A stretch of 64,000 nucleotides of DNA from Ailanthus altissimus (taxonomy: Eukaryota > Streptophyta > Magnoliopsida > Sapindales > Simaroubaceae): the NCBI GenBank assembly GCA_946807835.1, contig OX327683.1, positions 37,879,001 to 37,943,000 of the forward strand, written 5' to 3'. Below, piece after piece: positions 1 to 12,277 of the stretch (position 1 is the first letter of the stretch; each line of letters starts with the position of its first letter). The notes beneath the pieces were generated by a model that worked only from the letters and a program-made list of their open reading frames with translations, was not told the DNA's origin and did not search any database. Position numbers and translations under genes: made by a program.

Positions 1-875
1 ATTGAACTGTTTGTACAAGAGTTTGTGAAAGTTGAGATTCTTTTTACTTATTCTTGCAAAATCTGGTAATATGAACCTTTTACTTGCAGGATTTATACTC
101 CACTTTAGGATTTTGCCAATAACTTTAAAGTTTAATGATTTGTTCTGTTGCAGTGAGGATAAGGTAAAAATTTTAGTTTGAAATCATCATTTGAGTTTGT
201 TCCTCCTTTCTTCTTATTGTTCTTATTCCAATACATATTTTCTTTATTCTCACCAAGATACTTATCATGCTCTCTTGCTTGCAAAGTTCCTTCTTGCTTG
301 CAAAGTTCCTTTCACAAGTTCCTCAATCTTGTATGATCTTCTTTGCTCTTGTGTTTACAAGGCATTCATGAACTCTGGTAGGATTATAAGAATAAAAGGA
401 AAGGATGGGCAAACGGGCGAGCAAAAGATTATATGATGAATGGGTACTTGCAAATCTTGAGCACTCTTAACCGTTAGAGATAATTTCAAAATAGTGATCC
501 GTGGATGTGCTATTTTAAAATTGTTAGGTACTATCCCTAACAACTGAGTACAAGTACGCATTTGGTCTACCATGTACAACATCAAGAAGCTGGAGGTAGC
601 ACATCAAAAGAAGCATTGTTGCAATAATCACAAACAAAACTTTACTACCAATGATGTTTATAGCGAGTAGTGATTCGAGTTTGAGTCTTGAAAAAATCAC
701 CAAGAACTATTTAGTTCACAGGTTGTCACAATATTTGAGATTCCGATTTGCAATAATCACCAAATATATATATATAGCACGAATTCCAATTAGTTACCAT
801 ATTTGATGTTGACTAAAAAAATATATAGTAAAGTTGGCACAATGCAACAAGAATGTGAATGCATACCCACATTAC
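1..875. other. No gene recognised; region downstream of the F-box pseudogene
   Basis: The stretch is AT-rich, with short reading frames on both strands that match no family I know. It would hold the later introns and exons of the decayed F-box gene that ends near 876 on the minus strand, but I cannot find its FBD exon here. A short direct repeat (cttgcttgcaaagttcct) occurs twice around 272-311. Confidence 0.5.
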
Positions 876-1790
876 CTCCCCAGATAATTTCAAATTTTCA
901 GTATTGTAAATTCCATTGAGGATTTTACACACACCATAACAAATTTCTTCGTCCTTTTCCCTCCCATCAGATTGTAAGTAAATAAACGCATTTTGCAGAG
1001 AGTTTAACCTCTCCCTCAAAGGAGAAGTCCAGCGCAGTCAAGCACAAAAACTTTAAAAGACGCGAGATTTGAAAAAGCAACCTTAACCTCACAGTTGCTC
1101 AAACCATTAGGTTCACCAGAAGGAGCGACATCTGTACTCAAGACACTTCAAACTGCTTGTAGAAATGTCAAGAATCTTGAAATCACGGAAAATACAGGCT
1201 TCCATATTCAAATTCTCGAGGAGGGGACAACTTAAAATAAATTTACGAAACAGATTATGATCAAATAACTCGGCCTTTTGTAAATAAAGAGACTTGAGCC
1301 GGCTAAAACCAGAAGATGCAGGCAGCTTTAAGGTGCCCTGGTGCTGTTGTAAGCCAAAGTCCAACTTAAACGTCACCAACGATTCACAAGTTAAAAGGCT
1401 ATGAGGCAACTCAATTGGTGTATCTGAAATTATCTTCAGATCAAGAAGTCGCACGTTTCGCCGTGCTAAAGCACTTATCCATCTGTCAAGTGTATAATCA
1501 TCTACACAATTAAAGCACCAAAGCGAAAATCTTTGAATATTAACAGACCCATTTTGAGACAATAATACCCAGTTGACAAAATCCTTGAACTTTTCAATGA
1601 TTTTTTCAGAAGACCATTTTGCTTCTGGGTCTGACCAAGTTGTGTGGATATTGAAGTTCAAGTAAGGAGCTGAACGCCACAAGTACCTCCATTTTCAGGA
1701 AACAGCGCTTGCTCTAACAACATCAATATGTAATAAATAATGGGCTCTGGAAGACTGCCGAGTCATCACCATCTTCGCCTTCTTCGCCAC
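876..1790 (-). pseudogene. F-box/LRR (FBD-type) protein, first-exon pseudogene
   Basis: On the minus strand the pieces of an F-box/LRR protein appear in order but in different frames. A partial F-box (LGSLPEPII, about 1765) is followed by a shortened F-box middle. Then VRASAVS, a TGA stop where the family has Arg, and KWRYLWRSAPYLNF (near 1690-1650). Next comes a leucine-rich stretch (1682-1113, including SLKSLYL-type repeats), then a frame change into LSNCEVKVAFSNLASF near 1080. The final piece (ORF 1019-876) ends in GGGGAG/GTAATG, a plausible splice donor. F-box proteins recruit substrates to SCF ubiquitin ligases. The in-frame stop, the lost F-box residues and at least two frame changes argue against a functional product. 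The tandem neighbour at 2624-5253 is the closest relative in the window. Confidence 0.75.
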
Positions 1791-1799
1791 CGCCACCGC

Positions 1800-2623
1800 A
1801 TCTCAATCTTGAAATTTTGGAGTTTTCAAGAGCGCCTGCCATTGAATTTGAATTTCGGGGTTTGGGCTTAGGTTTTTACGTTGAGAATGACTTGGGGTTA
1901 AAGTAAACCGATCTTTGGATATTTGATTTGACGGAAAATTTTCCCGCCAAATTTGGAGACTCGTTCCGAACGCTAACGTTGTCGACGTGAAAAGGCAAAT
2001 TGGTAAATTCAAGCGAATCCCTCCTCTTTTTTCTTTTTTACATTTTGATGTCACATATTATATTATTAAATTTGATATTAATTAATTATTAAATTACTCA
2101 AATCCATGAATTCAACGAATATTATTATTTTTCGATTTTTTTTAATAATAATATTATGCATCCTAAATTTAGATTCTAAATTTTAGATCTTAAATCATTG
2201 AATGCTTAATTTTTACAATTTTTAAAATTATTTATTACATTATTTTTTTATTTAACGATTATTTAACACCTCATTTAAAATATAATTTAAAAAGTACAAC
2301 ATTCCTTTGTTTTTAATATTTCATCCATTATTTGGATATAAAGAACCGAAGGTTTATTTAGATAAAATATATTTTTACCAAAGATAAGTAAATCATTGAA
2401 CTTCTTTACCAAGCAGCCATACTGATTCATGTCCATGGCAGAATAGAAAATCATATTGCACAGAACAAGCAATCAATACCTTGAAAAACAGAAAATCACA
2501 TTCTAGACACTTAATACAGAACCATCAATCAAGAAACTTAAGAAAATCATCCAATTGTAAGATCACAAACTAAACTCCGGAAAATTAAATGCAAAACGAA
2601 AGAATAACATAACCCCAGATGGA
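1800..2623. other. Intergenic spacer between the two F-box loci
   Basis: AT-rich DNA between the tandem F-box copies, with an AT-richest core near 2050-2290. It would hold the 5' flank of the first copy. No gene or RNA is recognised. Confidence 0.5.
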
Positions 2624-5253
2624 TTATGAATATGGATTAAGCTTAGAAAATGCCAGTGCAACATTTGACGATGATCTAGGAAACTTCATTACCTGTCGGA
2701 CAATCTCACTGCGATCCATAATGCCTTTCACCCATTTAATTTTCATTTTCTGCAATGCTTCTCCTTTCTTTAGTAGAAACCTCAGCAACTCAAATTCGTT
2801 CTCATGACCTTTGACATAAACTAGCTTAACAGTTTTGAGATGACCTGCCACGCATGGAATAGCCGTGTCTGATAATTTCCAGCAGTCACTCGATTCCCAC
2901 TGTCAAGAGAAAGCAAACTGAAGTATTGGTATAAAAACTCTGGAATTGAATTCAAACGAGTTAATGTACAAGCAAAGAAGGAGAGAAATTAATTGTTGAC
3001 AATAACATAACATTACAGACTAGGTGTATGATCATTTTTTTTATGCAGATTTTTATGCCTCATCAGGTGTATCATGGGCAAATCTACATGCAAAAATCTC
3101 TGAAAGTTTTGCTACCTAAAACTTCAGAAAGATTGGCTACAGAATAACACTTAAAAGTGTATTTGTGAGTGCTTATTTTTATGGAAAAAGTACTTTTTCA
3201 GGAACTATCCAACAATAAACGCAGGTAGGAAACAATATGAAAAAGTACTTTTCTCATACAAAATAAGGCGCACGACACACTCTAGTTATTGAGTTAGCAC
3301 TATTTTGTTGTAAAGACAACCATTTGCTGCATCCAATATTTTGAAAGTGCTTAAGTTCAAGCAGAAGTATACACATTTCTACCAAACAAGTGCCAAGTTC
3401 CTATTGTTGCTCAAATAGACAAAGCCCATAACTTTTACCTATTAAGCACTAGCATCATGTACAACACTCACTTTGATTGATTGTACTAATTTAAAGCAAA
3501 CTAATTTTCACTTTTACGAGTCTAAAATTGAACTATACAGATGCCAAATCCAATTAATACTGCGCACACACATCTAACAAGAGTAATGACTTCAGGTGTC
3601 AAACTTTCCCCTGCGAAGACTATTTTAAGAGCTCCTAGAACGGGAGAGCAATTGAGCAATTTGATTAGTGATTGCATTTGCTGCTTGTCCGTGCCAATAG
3701 TCACTGGTAAGGACTTCGAATTATAAAATGAACTGGAGAAGCATTCTTGATCAGCAAGCCGGAGGGAAATAAACTGAAAGGTTCAACAAGAAGAAACGTG
3801 AAACTGTAATGCAATGTATGTGCAATAGCTACAAACATGATTTAATTGATCACGTCAACTAATTCTCCTATTATATCCAGAACGCAAAACCTATAAATCA
3901 AACATCATTTAAGCAGACAAGAATCTTATTAACTGCCATCTAAAGTTTCTTCTCGAAACTTATTTATCTGATAACTGGCAGCAAACCCGCATTATCTAAA
4001 CTCAATTTTTTCATTCAACAGTCAATGTTGCAAAAGTTTCTTGTAGAAGTTGGATTGTCTTATATGGTAGAGGTAAAATAAGTAAAAAAAATGTGAGTGT
4101 TTAAGTCGGCACAAGTAAGCTTTCCCAACTCGTTGCTCATTTAAAAGCGAAATAAACAAAGAATTTTAAATAACACAATACCTTCAGAGATTATCCTGCT
4201 AGTTTCAAAACTTTAGCACCCCAGAGCCCTTTGAAGATGTTGCTTATAAGATGATTACATTCTTCAGGCCTTGACTTCTCGTGCAGACGTTCTATGGAAA
4301 TTGTTACCTTTCGTAAAGAGTTTAGGCCATTAAACCTGAAGTTTGTTGCTAATTGTCCTGCGAATTTAAACTTCACAAGACTTGGGCAAGCAACACTAAG
4401 TTCACATGCCCTCAAACCATAACCACCAGGATCACCATAACCATTATCTATGGTCAGATTCTTCAAGCTAGTCGAAGAAATGTTAACAACTTTGAACTCA
4501 TAAAAAAAATACAAGCTTGCATGCTCAGAGTCTCGAGAAAGGGAAAACTAGAAATAAAGATTCGAAACGAAGCTTGATCTTCAAACTCAACAGAACGTAG
4601 ATAAATAAATTTGAGCCGGCTAAAACCAGCAAAACTAGGCAACTTCACAACACAAATTTCATCAAAATACAACTTCAATGACCGTAACGATTCACTAGTT
4701 ATGAGGCAAGGGGGAACTCCATTGGCACATGTGGCATGATTTCTAAATGTATCCCCTTCGCATTTCGCCGTGAGACAACGTTGATCCATCTGTAAAGTGT
4801 GTAATCATTTGCATCGTTTATGCACCAAATACGAAAGCGTTTGATATCGATCGACCTGTCTCGAGACATCAATACCCAGCGGACAAAATCTTTGAACTTC
4901 TCATTGCGTTTTCGCATAGACCATTTATATTCTGGGTCTGGCACAAAATTGCAGATATTGAAGTTCAAATAAGGCATTGAAACCCACAAGTACCGCCAAC
5001 TTCGTGAAACCAGGCTTGCTGTGATGAAATCGATAGTTTCAAGGAATGAGAAGATGTGATGAATGATGGGTTCTGGTAGATTACCGATTATATCAATGGC
5101 GGCAACGTTGCCGCCATCGTCAGCACAGATATTGAGTCTTAAGGTGTCGGGGATACTCGATATAGAAACAATGGTCAATGGAGTGTCTGTTTTAATGTGA
5201 AAATTGGTTATGCGCGATTGCGATTCTCGAATTAGTGGCGGCGGTTTGTTCAA
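2624..5253 (-). pseudogene. F-box/FBD/LRR protein, degenerate three-exon gene
   Basis: This minus-strand locus keeps the whole family architecture. Exon 1 (5253 to about 4182) has an F-box (DIIGNLPEPIIHHIFSF, about residues 57-73, then SRSWRYLW) and leucine-rich repeats. Exon 2 is about 3773-3591. Exon 3 (about 2899-2624) holds the FBD motif (ENEFELLRFLLKKGEALQKM). Three lesions interrupt exon 1: a 1-bp deletion in a C-run at about 4708-4716 (PMEFP then CLITSESL in another frame), a slip in an A-run at 4502-4509, and a TAA at 4191-4193 where the family reads LAG-x-(S/T)L just before the donor. The FBD exon is clean. The family supplies the substrate-binding subunit of SCF E3 ligases. Homopolymer errors could mimic the two frameshifts but not the stop, so I call it a pseudogene, possibly a recent one. 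Confidence 0.7.
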
Positions 5254-5929
5254 AGTTGGAACAACGATTTACAGCAAATTAGAATGGAAGTTGGAACATC
5301 AAAGTAAATTGTTGTGTAATCAGTGCATCGCTACTCCAAGAGTTTAGCATGACATCTATACAACTTGATAAAATTAGAGTTGTAATAATGTTACACTTAT
5401 TTTTTATTTTAAATAATATGTTAATAATCATAAATTGAAATGGTAAAATTCATGATTTTAAAAGTTAAACTATTTATCATTTTTGACACATAATTTATGA
5501 TAAAAAATTTAAAATATCATTGAGAATTATAGTATTACTTCTCAACATATACAATTTAAATACAAATTTTGTATCTTAAATGATGTATTATTAATTAATA
5601 ACTATCATAATACCAATCAGCAATTGACATTTCAAATGCCACGTCATTTTATATTTTAAGAATGTACGCATTATGTACAGTATTTCTCATAAAATTATAA
5701 TATATACATGTTTATGTTACTAGATAAGTTAGTAATTGAGATAAATGAAAATACATGTCGTTTGTACATCTTTTGTATTAAATTTTTTATACCATTCAAC
5801 CTTGTTTATGAGTTGTTTATATAACAAAAAAATTTATAATAGCTTAACTAGTTGCGAAATTATATGAATTTGAGTAAAATTAATTATTAATATTAAATAG
5901 GTGAAATATTTTTAACTATATCCAAAAAA
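5254..5929. other. AT-rich intergenic DNA, no gene
   Basis: 5' flank of the F-box locus. The part around 5660-5820 resembles 7420-7560 (TCTCATAAAATTATAAT, then TATGTTACTA), so it belongs to the local repeat family described for 5930-7420. Confidence 0.45.
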
Positions 5930-7420
5930 TTTAAACAAATTATTAGTTAGAAGTAATGAGAAAATACATTTCAGAACATAAGTAAATGACTATGCTACAT
6001 CTTATGTACCATAATTTTTTTTCAACTCAACCTCGTTTATATATCCATAGATCCTTGTTGTATAAAAGTGTGGATAGTATAAATTTACACTTATCATATT
6101 CGTATTATGTTTTAATAAACACGGTTATCTGTAGGTCATATTAGATTAATTTATGTAAATATATACGATTTGCTTCATTTACACGATTATTGTTTTAAAA
6201 TATATAAAAATATATTATATAAATTAAATGAATTAAAACAATTTTTAAATAAATTTGTACTCTAAACATTATCTAAATAAATTTATATTTTAAACAAATT
6301 AATAAAATATGATCAATCAAATAATAACATCTCACAAATAAATTGTTGAAATAAGATATTTAAGCATAATTATTAAACAAATAACACAAATTCCACCTAA
6401 GAATATAATTTTCTACATTCATATCATAAATGAATCGTGACCCACATTACTGCCTCAACAATATAGGCATATCAAATTGCATTTGAGCCAGCCCTGCTAT
6501 TTTTTAATTTATACCTTCTATTAGGTTTTTTACGATTTATGGTTCCAATCAGTGCTCAAATAATATAAAGTTAAAATAGGAGAAAAAATTAATTCAAGTG
6601 CTAGAACAGCTCAGTTGATTAGAGTGTGTGACTGTTAACCACAAGGTTGGTTCAAGCTCTCATTCTAGCGTTTGGTTTATTTCTTTTCTTTTGCTTTTTG
6701 ATTTTATTAAGGTTGATTTCCAAACATTTTTCTTTTGTTTTTTGATTTTATTAAGGCCGATTTTCAAACAAAGCTCCTCTATTTATCCGTGGTAGCTCGC
6801 CAGTCTTTTAGAATTAGAGTGCTGTAGTTTGATCCTGCAGGAAAGCAATTAAAATTATTTTTTCGTTTTTTTTTTCATACAAATTTGAGTGTTCTTTATT
6901 GTGTGAGGCATCCAACATTTAAATAAAGATTAATTGTACATTTAGATGTGATTTCCGATTATATGTATAAAGAAAATGGGTTTTCATTTTTTTTTTTTAG
7001 GTTGTCTATACTATTTTTGTTAAATAAAATAATTAGTTGTATGCATATTGCATCGCACAAAAAAATTAACATTACATATGGTTAAGGTTGTTTTATCCCT
7101 CACCTATTTCTTATTAGCCCCCACTAGTAAGGGTAAACTTGTAATAAAAATACTCATTTCAATTAACTAATTTGGATCGGGTTATTTTATTGAGTCTATG
7201 CATGCCCGAATCTCAAAGAGTGGTAATAAGACTCTCAAATATTTCTTAGCAGCCCCCGTTAGCGAGGACAAAATTGCAATACACAATTTTTTTCGATTAA
7301 CTAAAATTTGGTTGATTCATTTTATTACGGATATTCTTGTGCCCTTGTCTCGAAAAGATGATAAATAGCTTTCAATTATTATTTTTTTAACTCCTATTAG
7401 TGAGGATAATTTTGCATTAT
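5930..7420 (+). repeat. Block copy 1 of a duplicated segment with a decayed tRNA-Asn
   Basis: This segment is collinear with 9110-10790. Shared landmarks in the same order are a GAGAAAATACAT stretch (5957 / 9149), a CCAGCCCT stretch (6489 / 9834), a tRNA-Asn sequence (6600 / 9916), a second tRNA-like stretch (6772 / 10060), an AAATTTGAGTGTTCTTTATT-like stretch (6881 / 10171) and a set of internal sub-repeats of the form TTAGTAAGG...TTGTAATA (7100-7420 / 10480-10790). The offset at the tRNA is about 3.3 kb. The copies differ by many substitutions and indels, so the duplication is old. Confidence 0.75.
6600..6670 (+). pseudogene. tRNA-Asn(GTT) pseudogene
   Basis: Collinear with the intact tRNA-Asn at 9916 but decayed. 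The anticodon loop (CTGTTAACC) survives, and the acceptor GCTAGAA pairs with TTCTAGC. About three bases of the variable loop/T-stem are missing, the T-stem no longer pairs (TTGGTTCAAGCTCTC), and there are substitutions in the D-arm and anticodon stem. The T-run that ends transcription of the intact copy is also weakened here. It is unlikely to make a functional tRNA. Confidence 0.85.
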
Positions 7421-9109
7421 ATAAATATGATATTACTCATAAAATTATAATGCATACGTATTTATGTTACTAAATAAATTAACAGTTTAAATAATTGAAA
7501 ATACACATCATTTGTATTACTTTTTTATACTATATTTTTTTAAATCAACCTCGCTCACATGTTATTTATGAAAAAAAAACAAACTTAAATCAAGATGGAT
7601 AAAAAATAAATGTACATAGACACGATACAATCAAGAAAAGTCCATCCAAAAATATAAAAATTGATCTGTTTCTAATAGGCCATTTTTCACTTTCTCACTA
7701 TAGTCAATCTATAAACGTAGAATCGTGAGTTTTAATCATTTAAGATGTTAGATCAGGTACCTTGGTGTTTTTTTAATAAGAATGACATTTTTGCACTCTT
7801 AACCCAATGATTTAATCATGATTCTCCGATTGAAAAATGTCCATGTTGGTGATCTTTGAAGCAAGTAGTCCTAGATTCAATCTTTTAGACATCCTGACAT
7901 TGATAAACAACATATGCTTCCATTAGATCAAGAAGATTACTCATGATGATACCTCGCCTGAAGCTACTTCCTATGTGGTAAAAGGCTAGAGACAAATACA
8001 CAACAAGACTACTTTACTTATGACACTTAACGAGCTATACTTACTTTCCCTTCCTCCCTCCCTCTCTCCCCCTTCAAAAAAAAAGAGAGATTAATTTTTA
8101 CTACCCCAATTTAGTATTTACACCTGTACCTATTTGAGTTTAGGTAAAATTAATGATTAGTATTTAGTGGGTGAAAATTTTCATTTTCACTTGAATCTTG
8201 AAAAAAAAAAAAAAGTAAATGACACCTATATTCCTAATGTTTGACATAATTACCTGATAGACCTTAAACGTTTCAAAATGGCTCGAAAAATTCTATTACA
8301 AAATGAAAAAATCATATTTTTAACTATAAAATTGATAAAATCATCTTTTAACTGTAAAATATAATCGTTGAAAGTATTTTTTATGCCTCTATATTTAAAA
8401 AGGAGGGATAAAAATACGTGCACACTAAAAAAGACTTAAAATTAAGACATTTAATTATAAATCAAATATCGTAACCATTAAGACACAAAGTATTTTGTTG
8501 ACACTGAATTATTTACTTTTTATATATTAATTGCAACTGTCTACAAAAAATAAATTGAATAAAAAATAAAATTTTTAATTTATAAAATTGTGTGATTATT
8601 TTTGTCAAAAAAAATATCAAATAAATGTCAAAATTAAAAATAAAGTAGTGGTCATTACATCTTTATCGTCAAACAACAATAAGCGGATGTGCACTTCCAC
8701 CACTATAATAATCATCAACCAATGATTTACTAGATGAAAGTGGTGGTGCACTTCCACTTACTATTATTTAATGGTTGAGATATGTTAGCCGATGATTGTT
8801 AAGATTTTTGTATTGAATATATTAAAATAAAAAATTTAATGTTAATAAAATATTTGTAATCTATAATTAAAGGTTTTGGTTTCGAGTTCTATGAAGTGCA
8901 TGTGTTTTAATCCCTTTTTTTTTTTTACTCGTTAAGGGTGGAGGGATATAACAACCATAATACAAAGCATAATATTACTTTTATACGATGCAGTCCTTTT
9001 GAGTATTAAAATATAATAAGTCAGTCTTATGATAGATATCTCTTTAGCTATTTTAAAAAATCTAGAGTTTGTCAAATATTTATACCAAACATTGAGAGTC
9101 CATGTGTTG
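7421..9109. other. AT-rich spacer between duplicated blocks
   Basis: No gene recognised. A 150-codon minus-strand frame at 8932-9384 is low-complexity I/L/Y/T-rich translation of AT-rich repeat DNA and is not credible. An imperfect dyad (GTGCACTTCCACCAC and GTGGTGGTGCACTTCC) lies near 8690-8755. Confidence 0.5.
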
Positions 9110-9915
9110 TTTATTAAAAAAAATGTTACAAGCAAGTTAGTAATTATAATTAATGAGAAAATACATATCATGACACAAGTTAATGATTGTATTGTGTCTA
9201 ATGTAGTATATTTTTTTCTCCAATTCAACCTCACTTGTATATTCATGAACGCACGTTGTATATAAGTTAGATGGCATAAGTTTATACATAAAATAGATTT
9301 TGATAAGATGGAACTGTAAAGTCTAAATATAACAACTCTAAAGTAAGTGTAGTAATTCATATAAATAAACTGTATTTGTATCATGTTTTAATAGATACGA
9401 TTAATCTGTGGGTTATAATAGATTCATTTATTTAAATACATACAATTTTTAATTCATTTACACGATAAAACACATTTTGTTTATATGAATATAGACACGA
9501 CTTATTTCATTTATATGGATATATTTTTAAAATATACCATTTGAATTATTAAAAACATTATACATTAAACAAATTAAATAAAATTTAAATAAATTCATAC
9601 TCTAAATATTTCCTAAACAAATTGATACAATCCAATTACTTAAACAATAACATCTTAAAAATGAAAAAGTGAATTAAGAGATTCAAAAACAAAGTTGACG
9701 TGATTATTAAATAAATGACACAGATTCAACCCATCTAAAAGTAATATAATTTTACTTAATTCATATACGTAAATGGATTGTGACCTACATTGCCACCCAA
9801 CAATATAAACAGATCAAATTGCAGTATATTTTAGCCAGCCCTGGCACTTTCTAATGTTTATGGTTAGCTTCCAATTAGTATAAATTAAAAAGAGGAAAAA
9901 GGCATAACATCAAGT

Positions 9916-9932
9916 GCTGGAATAGCTCAGAT

Positions 9933-9965
<33 letters not shown>

Positions 9966-9989
9966 GAGGTTCAAGCCCTCCTTCTAGCG
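9916..9989 (+). tRNA. tRNA-Asn (anticodon GTT)
   Basis: A 74-nt cloverleaf. The acceptor GCTGGAA pairs with TTCTAGC (one G-T pair), with discriminator G. The D-arm contains AGCTCAGATGGTTAGAGC. The anticodon arm TGTGGCTGTTAACCACA has GTT at 9950-9952. The T-arm is GGAGGTTCAAGCCCTCC with a perfect stem. Internal A and B boxes are intact and a T5 tract follows at 9991-9995, typical of Pol III termination. It matches the conserved plant nuclear tRNA-Asn and has no intron. Confidence 0.97.
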
Positions 9990-10059
9990 CTTTTTGTGTT
10001 ATCTTTTCTTTTTACTTAAAATATTTCTATTAATTCTGTAGTTCTCATATTCGAATAGA

Positions 10060-10130
10060 GCGCCTATGTTGTTCAGTGGTTGAGCGCCAGCTGGTTAACT
10101 CTCAGTCTTGAGTTCAATCCTGATTGCGTG
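10060..10130 (+). other. tRNA-like sequence downstream of tRNA-Asn
   Basis: About 70 nt beginning GCGCCTATG, with an A-box-like stretch (TTGTTCAGTGGTTGAGCG) and a B-box-like stretch (GAGTTCAATCC) at tRNA-like spacing. The stems pair poorly and I cannot assign an amino acid. A more decayed counterpart lies at 6772-6838, in the same place relative to the tRNA-Asn pseudogene. It is either an old tRNA remnant or the head of a tRNA-derived SINE. Confidence 0.35.
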
Positions 10131-10790
10131 TGCAGTTAATTTTATTTTTCTCATCCCTCTCTTTTTTCATGCAAATTTGAGTGTTCTTTTATTATACGAG
10201 GTATCCAACACTTAAATAAATATTTAATTGTACATTTAGATGTGATTTTCGATTATATTAATACTTTTGTTAGATAAAATAATTAGTTATATGTATATTG
10301 CATCACTCGTAATAATAATAATAATAATAATAATAATATTGTACATAGTCAAGGTTCTCTTATATAGCTGATGCTCATTCCAAAAAACTAAATTTGACTT
10401 GGGGTCGGGCTATTCTATTTAGGGGTCTACACGTGCTATTATATATATAAATAAAAACGATGATAAATATTTCTTAATCATTTTTTAGTAGCCCTAATGA
10501 CTCATTAGTAAGGGTAAACTTGTAATAAAAAACTCTTTTCAATAAATTATATCTGGATTGGGTTATTTTATTGTGAGTTTATGTCTATGCATGCAAAGAG
10601 TGATAATAAATATCTCTAAATGATTTCTTAGTAGCCCCTATTAGTAAGGATGAAATTGTAATACAAAATTTATTTCGATTAATTAAAATTGGGTTGATTT
10701 ATTTTACCGTGGGTATTCACGTGCCCTTATCTCGAAAAGTGATGATAAATAGCTTTCAGTTATTTCTTAAGTTGGTGAGGATAAAATTGT

Positions 10791-12242
10791 AATAAAATAT
10801 TTGTAATCAATTTCTTCTTCATCACGCTTTTCATATTTGTGTGTCCCAAGTCATTTGTGTATATAATGAATTGCTGGCCCTTTCTTATCTAGAAACTTCG
10901 TTAATAAAAAAATTCTAAAAAAAAAAAATCTCTTTGATCTCGAACGAAACACGTCTTCAAAAAGTCGGTAACTGGGTAAGTGAGCTAAAACCCACCTTGA
11001 CCCGATACGTTTATTTCGAGTCAAATCTAGCTAGTGTAGTTTTTTTTTTTTTTTTGAGACTTTAATACTATTGATGGGAAATCAAAATATCACAGAGTCT
11101 ATTACCTAAGTAAAAATTATTGAGACAATATAATTTATATATATTAACGAATGTTTGAATTTAAATTTTTTTTAAAGTAAAAAAATAAAATAAATTTCAA
11201 AAGTTAATTCTTAAAAAGTCATATAAATACTGACTACCCTTTTAATAAAAAACTTTTCATTTTTTTAATGAAAAATAGACTACTCTCTTAATAATAAAAG
11301 ACCAACTACTTTTATAACAAAAAAAAAAACAAAAACTCCTCGCACAATAAAAATTTTCCCTCACAGAAATGATATTATTTCGACATAAAAATATTATTAC
11401 ACAAAAACTCTCAGAGAAAAATAATAAAAAAACCTACCATGATTGTTCGCACCAAAGCACTATCCGACCAATACATCCAACACACAACACAACGAATAAA
11501 AAATAAATCAAAGACAGCAGCCGGCAGCGAAGCTTGCAGTGGTCAGAGTCAGTAGATAGCGGCAGATCCAGCTAGCGTAGCTGCGAAACATAAAGCTAAC
11601 CCGGGCTCACCATTGGCCTCGTGCCAAAAAGTTTAGCTTTCCTTAATATATATTTTTTTTCCTTCACAATTTTATTGTCACAATTTCAATTGCTCGGGGT
11701 TATGTGTTAGTTCATATTACATCCACTATGAGGCACTAGAATTATAATTGTTAAATGACTAACCGACTATAAACAGAAATACCTTATAACTCTGAATTTG
11801 AACAGAATTCTTTGGGTTTCGAATGAAATATTTTTCAACTTTATCCTAACTATGACTTTTCAATTTGTGGGCTGAAACAATTAAATTTTTAAAAAGCACA
11901 TTGAAACTCTAATGAAACTATGGTTTTTTTTTTCATTAACAGGCAAAGAGGCTATAATTAAACTTGCATATACTCTTTCGTTTTTGAATTGGTGTACGAA
12001 CAAGTCTATGCTACACCAAAAGGATTCTACTAAAGTGACACGTAGAGCGAGAAAGATAAAATCTCTACCAAGGAAAATAACAAATGAGTAAACCGCAATT
12101 TTTTTTTTTAAAAAAAGGAGTCAAGGCATAAAGGTAAATTCATGGACTTATCTTCAGACGAACATACTCCGCAATCAAAAGAAGTAAAATAACCCTCTTG
12201 CTCCCTTGTTCAAGGCATAAAACTTATCTTCAACATTCGCCA
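10791..12242. other. Intergenic DNA upstream of the PPR gene
   Basis: AT-rich with several homopolymer runs. A distinct less AT-rich island lies at about 11510-11630 with no recognisable coding potential on either strand. Nothing else is assigned. Confidence 0.45.
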
Positions 12243-12250
12243 AAACCCTA
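12243..12250 (+). promoter_or_regulatory. telo-box in the PPR 5' region
   Basis: AAACCCTA lies 27 bp upstream of the PPR start codon, followed by a (GA)n stretch. Telo-boxes are common near transcription starts of plant housekeeping and translation-related genes. The role here is inferred from position. Confidence 0.5.
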
Positions 12251-12277
12251 GCAAGATTAAGAGAGAGAGAAAGAAAA

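Larger units (their letters stand above)
9110..10790 (+). repeat. Block copy 2 of the duplicated segment, with the intact tRNA-Asn
   Basis: Collinear partner of 5930-7420 (landmarks given there). It contains the intact tRNA-Asn, a second tRNA-like stretch, a short (TAA)n tract near 10311-10336, and the sub-repeats of the form TTAGTAAGG at 10480-10790. The block may have been copied together with its tRNA, after which one copy stayed under selection. Confidence 0.75.

Noticed and set aside
1803..2054. 83-codon minus-strand frame upstream of the first F-box locus
   Set aside because: No family match and no splice link to the F-box pieces; probably 5' flank.
8932..9384. 150-codon minus-strand frame
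   Set aside because: It lies in AT-rich duplicated repeat DNA, translates to I/L/Y/T-rich low-complexity sequence and its counterpart in the other block is not open.
11606..11636. A GGCACGAG-like string read on the minus strand, reminiscent of a cloning adaptor
   Set aside because: Eight bases are expected by chance and no vector sequence adjoins it.
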